From positions 930,001-994,000 of the forward strand of contig NZ_JACHXY010000001.1 of assembly GCF_014192415.1 (NCBI RefSeq): a stretch of 64,000 nucleotides of DNA, given 5' to 3'. Positions 61,689 to 64,000 of this stretch are shown piece after piece; the first letter of the stretch is position 1, and each line of letters opens with the position of its first letter. The notes under the pieces were generated by a model that did no database searches, was not told where the DNA came from, and saw nothing but the letters and a program-made list of their open reading frames with translations. The position numbers and the translations under genes were made by a program. The stretch is from Microbacterium proteolyticum (lineage in GTDB: Bacteria; Actinomycetota; Actinomycetes; Actinomycetales; Microbacteriaceae).

Positions 61689-62271
61689 TCCGCTCGTCCT
61701 GAGATGTGCCGCGGCGCGACCCGCGTGGGCGCGCCGCGAGTCGTGCCCACGCGTGCACGAGCACGGCCGCGATCGCTCCCCCGAATGCCCACGTCGCGAG
61801 CGCGCCGGTCCAGCCCGTGACGAAGAAGCCGAAGAGAACGGCGGCGGTCGACAGCACGACCAGAGCGAGCACTGTCAGCACCGCGAGCAGTACGGCACGC
61901 GTCGGATGCCGCGTGAACGCGCGCGGTCCGCTGAGGGGCGTGGCCTGCGCGTTCCCCGCCGGCGAGGCCGACACGAGCGCGACGAGCAGTGCGGGGACGA
62001 GGGTGGCGGGCGACACGATCGCCAGAGCACCCACCACGACGATCGAGACGACGACCGCGGCGAGCGCGCGGAGCACGCGCGGGCGGCGCCCACCGATGGT
62101 GCCGACGAGCGCGATCAGCGCGGTGGCCGCGGCCACGAGCGCCACCACCGACGCCGCGAGCAGACCGAGGAACGCGGGGGATGCCGCGGGTGTCACGCCG
62201 GGCGCGACGCACAGCGCCTGCACCATCGCGTTCGCCAGGACGACCGCTCCGACCAGGGCTGCGCGCTTCAC
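61663..62271 (-). CDS. Membrane protein, unknown function (202 residues)
   Basis: 202 residues with four to five hydrophobic helices (about 5-22, 31-57, 68-100, 123-145, 150-170) and a basic C-terminus. No family recognised. Four-base overlap with the lipoprotein gene upstream, so it belongs to the metallophosphoesterase-lipoprotein-membrane protein transcript. Confidence 0.65.
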   Translation of the reverse strand: MKRAALVGAVVLANAMVQALCVAPGVTPAASPAFLGLLAASVVALVAAATALIALVGTIGGRRPRVLRALAAVVVSIVVVGALAIVSPATLVPALLVALVSASPAGNAQATPLSGPRAFTRHPTRAVLLAVLTVLALVVLSTAAVLFGFFVTGWTGALATWAFGGAIAAVLVHAWARLAARPRGSRRGTSQDERIRPVAVAR

Positions 62272-62615
62272 GGCGTGACCCCCGCGGCCTGATCGATCAC
62301 GGCGCTGACACTGCCGGTGAACGCCGTGTCGGAGCCGACAGTGATCGTGAAGCTGTCGGGGTCGGAAGACGGCGACGTGGCGGCGATGGCGTCACCGGCG
62401 GTCGTCGTCCCGGCGCACGAGATCGCCCCGTCGGGCGCGCGTGTGCACGTGGGCGCCTGCTCGAGGTCGACGCCCTTCTGGTGGAGCACGTCGATCGTGG
62501 CGAAGCGCACCTCGGCGAGGTGATTGCCGCCGACCGGGGCGATCGCGGCCACCTGCGAGCACCCGGCCGCGGCGAGCACGGCCACGAGGGGGAGCACGGC
62601 GAGGGGGCGCCTCAC
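62268..62615 (-). CDS. Small lipoprotein (115 residues)
   Basis: 115 residues from GTG 62615. The lipobox LAAAGC places the lipid-bearing Cys at 19. The mature part has a Cys pair (TCTRAPDGAISC) and a DUF4333-like look (a secreted domain frequent in actinobacteria), not certain. GTGA overlap with the metallophosphoesterase gene. Confidence 0.7.
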   Translation of the reverse strand: MRRPLAVLPLVAVLAAAGCSQVAAIAPVGGNHLAEVRFATIDVLHQKGVDLEQAPTCTRAPDGAISCAGTTTAGDAIAATSPSSDPDSFTITVGSDTAFTGSVSAVIDQAAGVTP

Positions 62616-64000
62616 AGCCCCCGCTCCTTCTCGTAGGCGAGGATCCGCGCGCGCTCGGCGACGTGCTGGGCCTCGAGCTGCAGGTCGGTGATGACCCCGA
62701 GATCGAACGGCGCGGGCAGCAGCAACTCGGTGTTGCGATCGAGCGGAGAGCCGCGTCGCATGAGCGGGGTCTCGGCCCAGTCGTTGGCGGCGAGCTCACG
62801 GCTGCGGCTCGCGAGGTCGGCGACCGAACCCGAGGAGCCGGGGACGGCGGGTGAAGCGTGGTCGAGCACGGTGGTGAACAGCGAGAGCGTGCCGTCGCGG
62901 TTGTCGACGAGTTCGACGACTTGCTGCTGCTGCGGGAAGTCGATGCACGATGCCGTCGTGATCTCCCAGAAGCCGCCTGTGGCGCGGGTGTGGGCGAGGA
63001 TCTGATTGAGGTGCGTATGGCCGTTGAGCCACCCGACGACCACCGGGAACTCCAGCAGCATCGCCACGAACTCCTCGGCGCCGTAGAGCTTCTCGTCGGC
63101 ACCGGGCCGGCTCGCGCGGTTCTCGAGCGTGAGGCTGTTGTGGTGGCTGAAGATCAGTGCCAGCACCTGGTCGCGCTGCGCGATCTCGAGCTGGGCGCGC
63201 AGCCACCGCATCTGCGACTCGGGCACCGCACCGTCGGGTCCGGCCACGGCATTGCACGTGTCGAGCCCGAACGCGCGCACCCGCGGGCTGAGGTCGGCCT
63301 GCCACCACGTCTCGCCCGAGGCGAGGTTGTGAGCGGTGAACCCGTGACCGACCGGGCCGGGGGTCGACTCGGTGCGGAAATGCTCCGCCATGAACTCGCG
63401 CTGCGCGAACAGATACCGGTCGGGATTGGCGGCGACGTCCCGGAAGCCCGGCCCCCCGGATGCCAGCCCCAGGGCCGCCAGCGCCTGCGAGAGGACGCTC
63501 GTGCTCGCAGCCCACCCCTCCAGCGCCGTGCTCGCCGTGGCATCCAGGGTGTACGACTTCCGCGCGCCGACCGCGAGGGAGCGCAGCTGCGGGCTGATGT
63601 CGAACGTTCCGAGCAACAGCGTGTCGTGGTTGCCGTACACCGCATACCAGGGCGCGGGGAGACCGACCGACTCGACCTTCGCGTCGATCGCCTGCGCGAG
63701 CAAGTCGGGCAGCCGCGGGAAGCCGTAGTCGCCGAAGGCTCCGCCGCGGGGGTCGCCGGGGCGGTACGCCCACGTCGCTTCGCTCCACGCCTGCACGCCC
63801 TGCCACTCGGCGCCGCCGGTGGCGGGATCGACCGGAAGGCCGTCCATGAGGTCGATGTACCAGCGCAGCTCGAGGTGCGAATGCATGTCGGCGCTGTCGC
63901 CCGTGACGATCGCCGCGCTCATCGGCGCTCCCGTGAGCGGACTGTAGCGAGCGTCGGAGAAGGCCTGCACCATCGCTGCGGTCGCGTGCGGGCTGAGCGG
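62612..64000 (-). CDS. Metallophosphoesterase (5' partial), TIGR03767-like
   Basis: The frame is open to the window edge at 64000, so the N-terminus is missing. The visible part, about 462 residues, includes VTGDSADMHSHLE (metal Asp), YGNHD, IFSHHNSLTL and GWLNGHTHLNQI, the calcineurin-like phosphoesterase motifs. This long form with large inserts is typical of actinobacterial secreted phosphoesterases. An internal ATG at 63973 is not the start, since the metal motifs upstream of the GDS segment would be lost. Confidence 0.85.
   Translation of the reverse strand, partial: PLSPHATAAMVQAFSDARYSPLTGAPMSAAIVTGDSADMHSHLELRWYIDLMDGLPVDPATGGAEWQGVQAWSEATWAYRPGDPRGGAFGDYGFPRLPDLLAQAIDAKVESVGLPAPWYAVYGNHDTLLLGTFDISPQLRSLAVGARKSYTLDATASTALEGWAASTSVLSQALAALGLASGGPGFRDVAANPDRYLFAQREFMAEHFRTESTPGPVGHGFTAHNLASGETWWQADLSPRVRAFGLDTCNAVAGPDGAVPESQMRWLRAQLEIAQRDQVLALIFSHHNSLTLENRASRPGADEKLYGAEEFVAMLLEFPVVVGWLNGHTHLNQILAHTRATGGFWEITTASCIDFPQQQQVVELVDNRDGTLSLFTTVLDHASPAVPGSSGSVADLASRSRELAANDWAETPLMRRGSPLDRNTELLLPAPFDLGVITDLQLEAQHVAERARILAYEKERGL

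Noticed and set aside
1..64000. CRISPR arrays, prophage genes or insertion-sequence transposases
   Set aside because: No regularly spaced repeats with unique spacers, no phage structural genes and no transposase motifs were seen.

Overview
The window is high-GC actinobacterial DNA, most likely a Microbacteriaceae genome such as Microbacterium. This is inferred from the GC-rich codon usage with frequent GTG starts, the tilS/ppa/tRNA neighbourhood and the general protein character; no rRNA or other taxonomic marker is present.

Bases 1-22,600 form a carbohydrate-type catabolic region. On the + strand are a ribose-type ABC importer (partial binding protein, double ATPase, permease), a SorC-family sugar-sensing repressor and an MFS exporter. 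Facing it on the - strand are three consecutive transcription blocks. From right to left these are: (i) an AraM/glycerol-1-phosphate dehydrogenase-like enzyme, an FGGY kinase and a NagD-like HAD phosphatase; (ii) 2-oxoacid dehydrogenase E1 alpha, E1 beta, an isolated 80-residue lipoyl domain, a class II aldolase, a catalytic-domain-only E2 and a lipoate-ligase-like protein; (iii) an epoxide hydrolase, a second sugar ABC importer and a PepD-like dipeptidase. Two blocks share a GAATAG direct-repeat upstream motif and the third has a long inverted repeat. I read the whole as a dedicated uptake, phosphorylation, aldol-cleavage and oxidative-decarboxylation route for an unidentified sugar, polyol or sugar-acid-like substrate. 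The split E2 with its own lipoate ligase is the most unusual part.

Bases 22,794-26,800 are housekeeping: tilS, ppa, a secreted M23 peptidase and three tRNAs (Glu, Asp, Phe). Bases 27,000-42,100 are mixed accessory and membrane genes: small membrane proteins, a drug-type MFS transporter, an acyl-CoA ligase, ChrA, an oxidoreductase, a deacetylase, a GT2-GtrA glycosyltransferase, a glutaredoxin, an amidohydrolase plus kynureninase pair and a Na+/H+ antiporter. Bases 42,300-53,550 hold DNA/RNA-handling genes (resolvase-like domain protein, UvrA paralogue, DEAD-box helicase, Tag glycosylase, RecQ), a large acyl-CoA oxidase-like gene and a CGNR protein.

Bases 53,666-59,950 are a compact six-gene - strand operon: CstA, its YbdD partner, a LytS-type kinase, a LytTR regulator, a small membrane protein and an SSS symporter, resembling a carboxylate/pyruvate sensing and uptake unit. 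The window ends with an acetyltransferase, a pirin, a membrane protein, a lipoprotein and a partial metallophosphoesterase.

Repeats of note: two dispersed palindromic elements with CACAACGCAGGA arms, a nested GAGAAACGC double hairpin, several tandem repeats, and a strong excess on both strands of the heptamer GGATGCC, which also appears inside hairpins.
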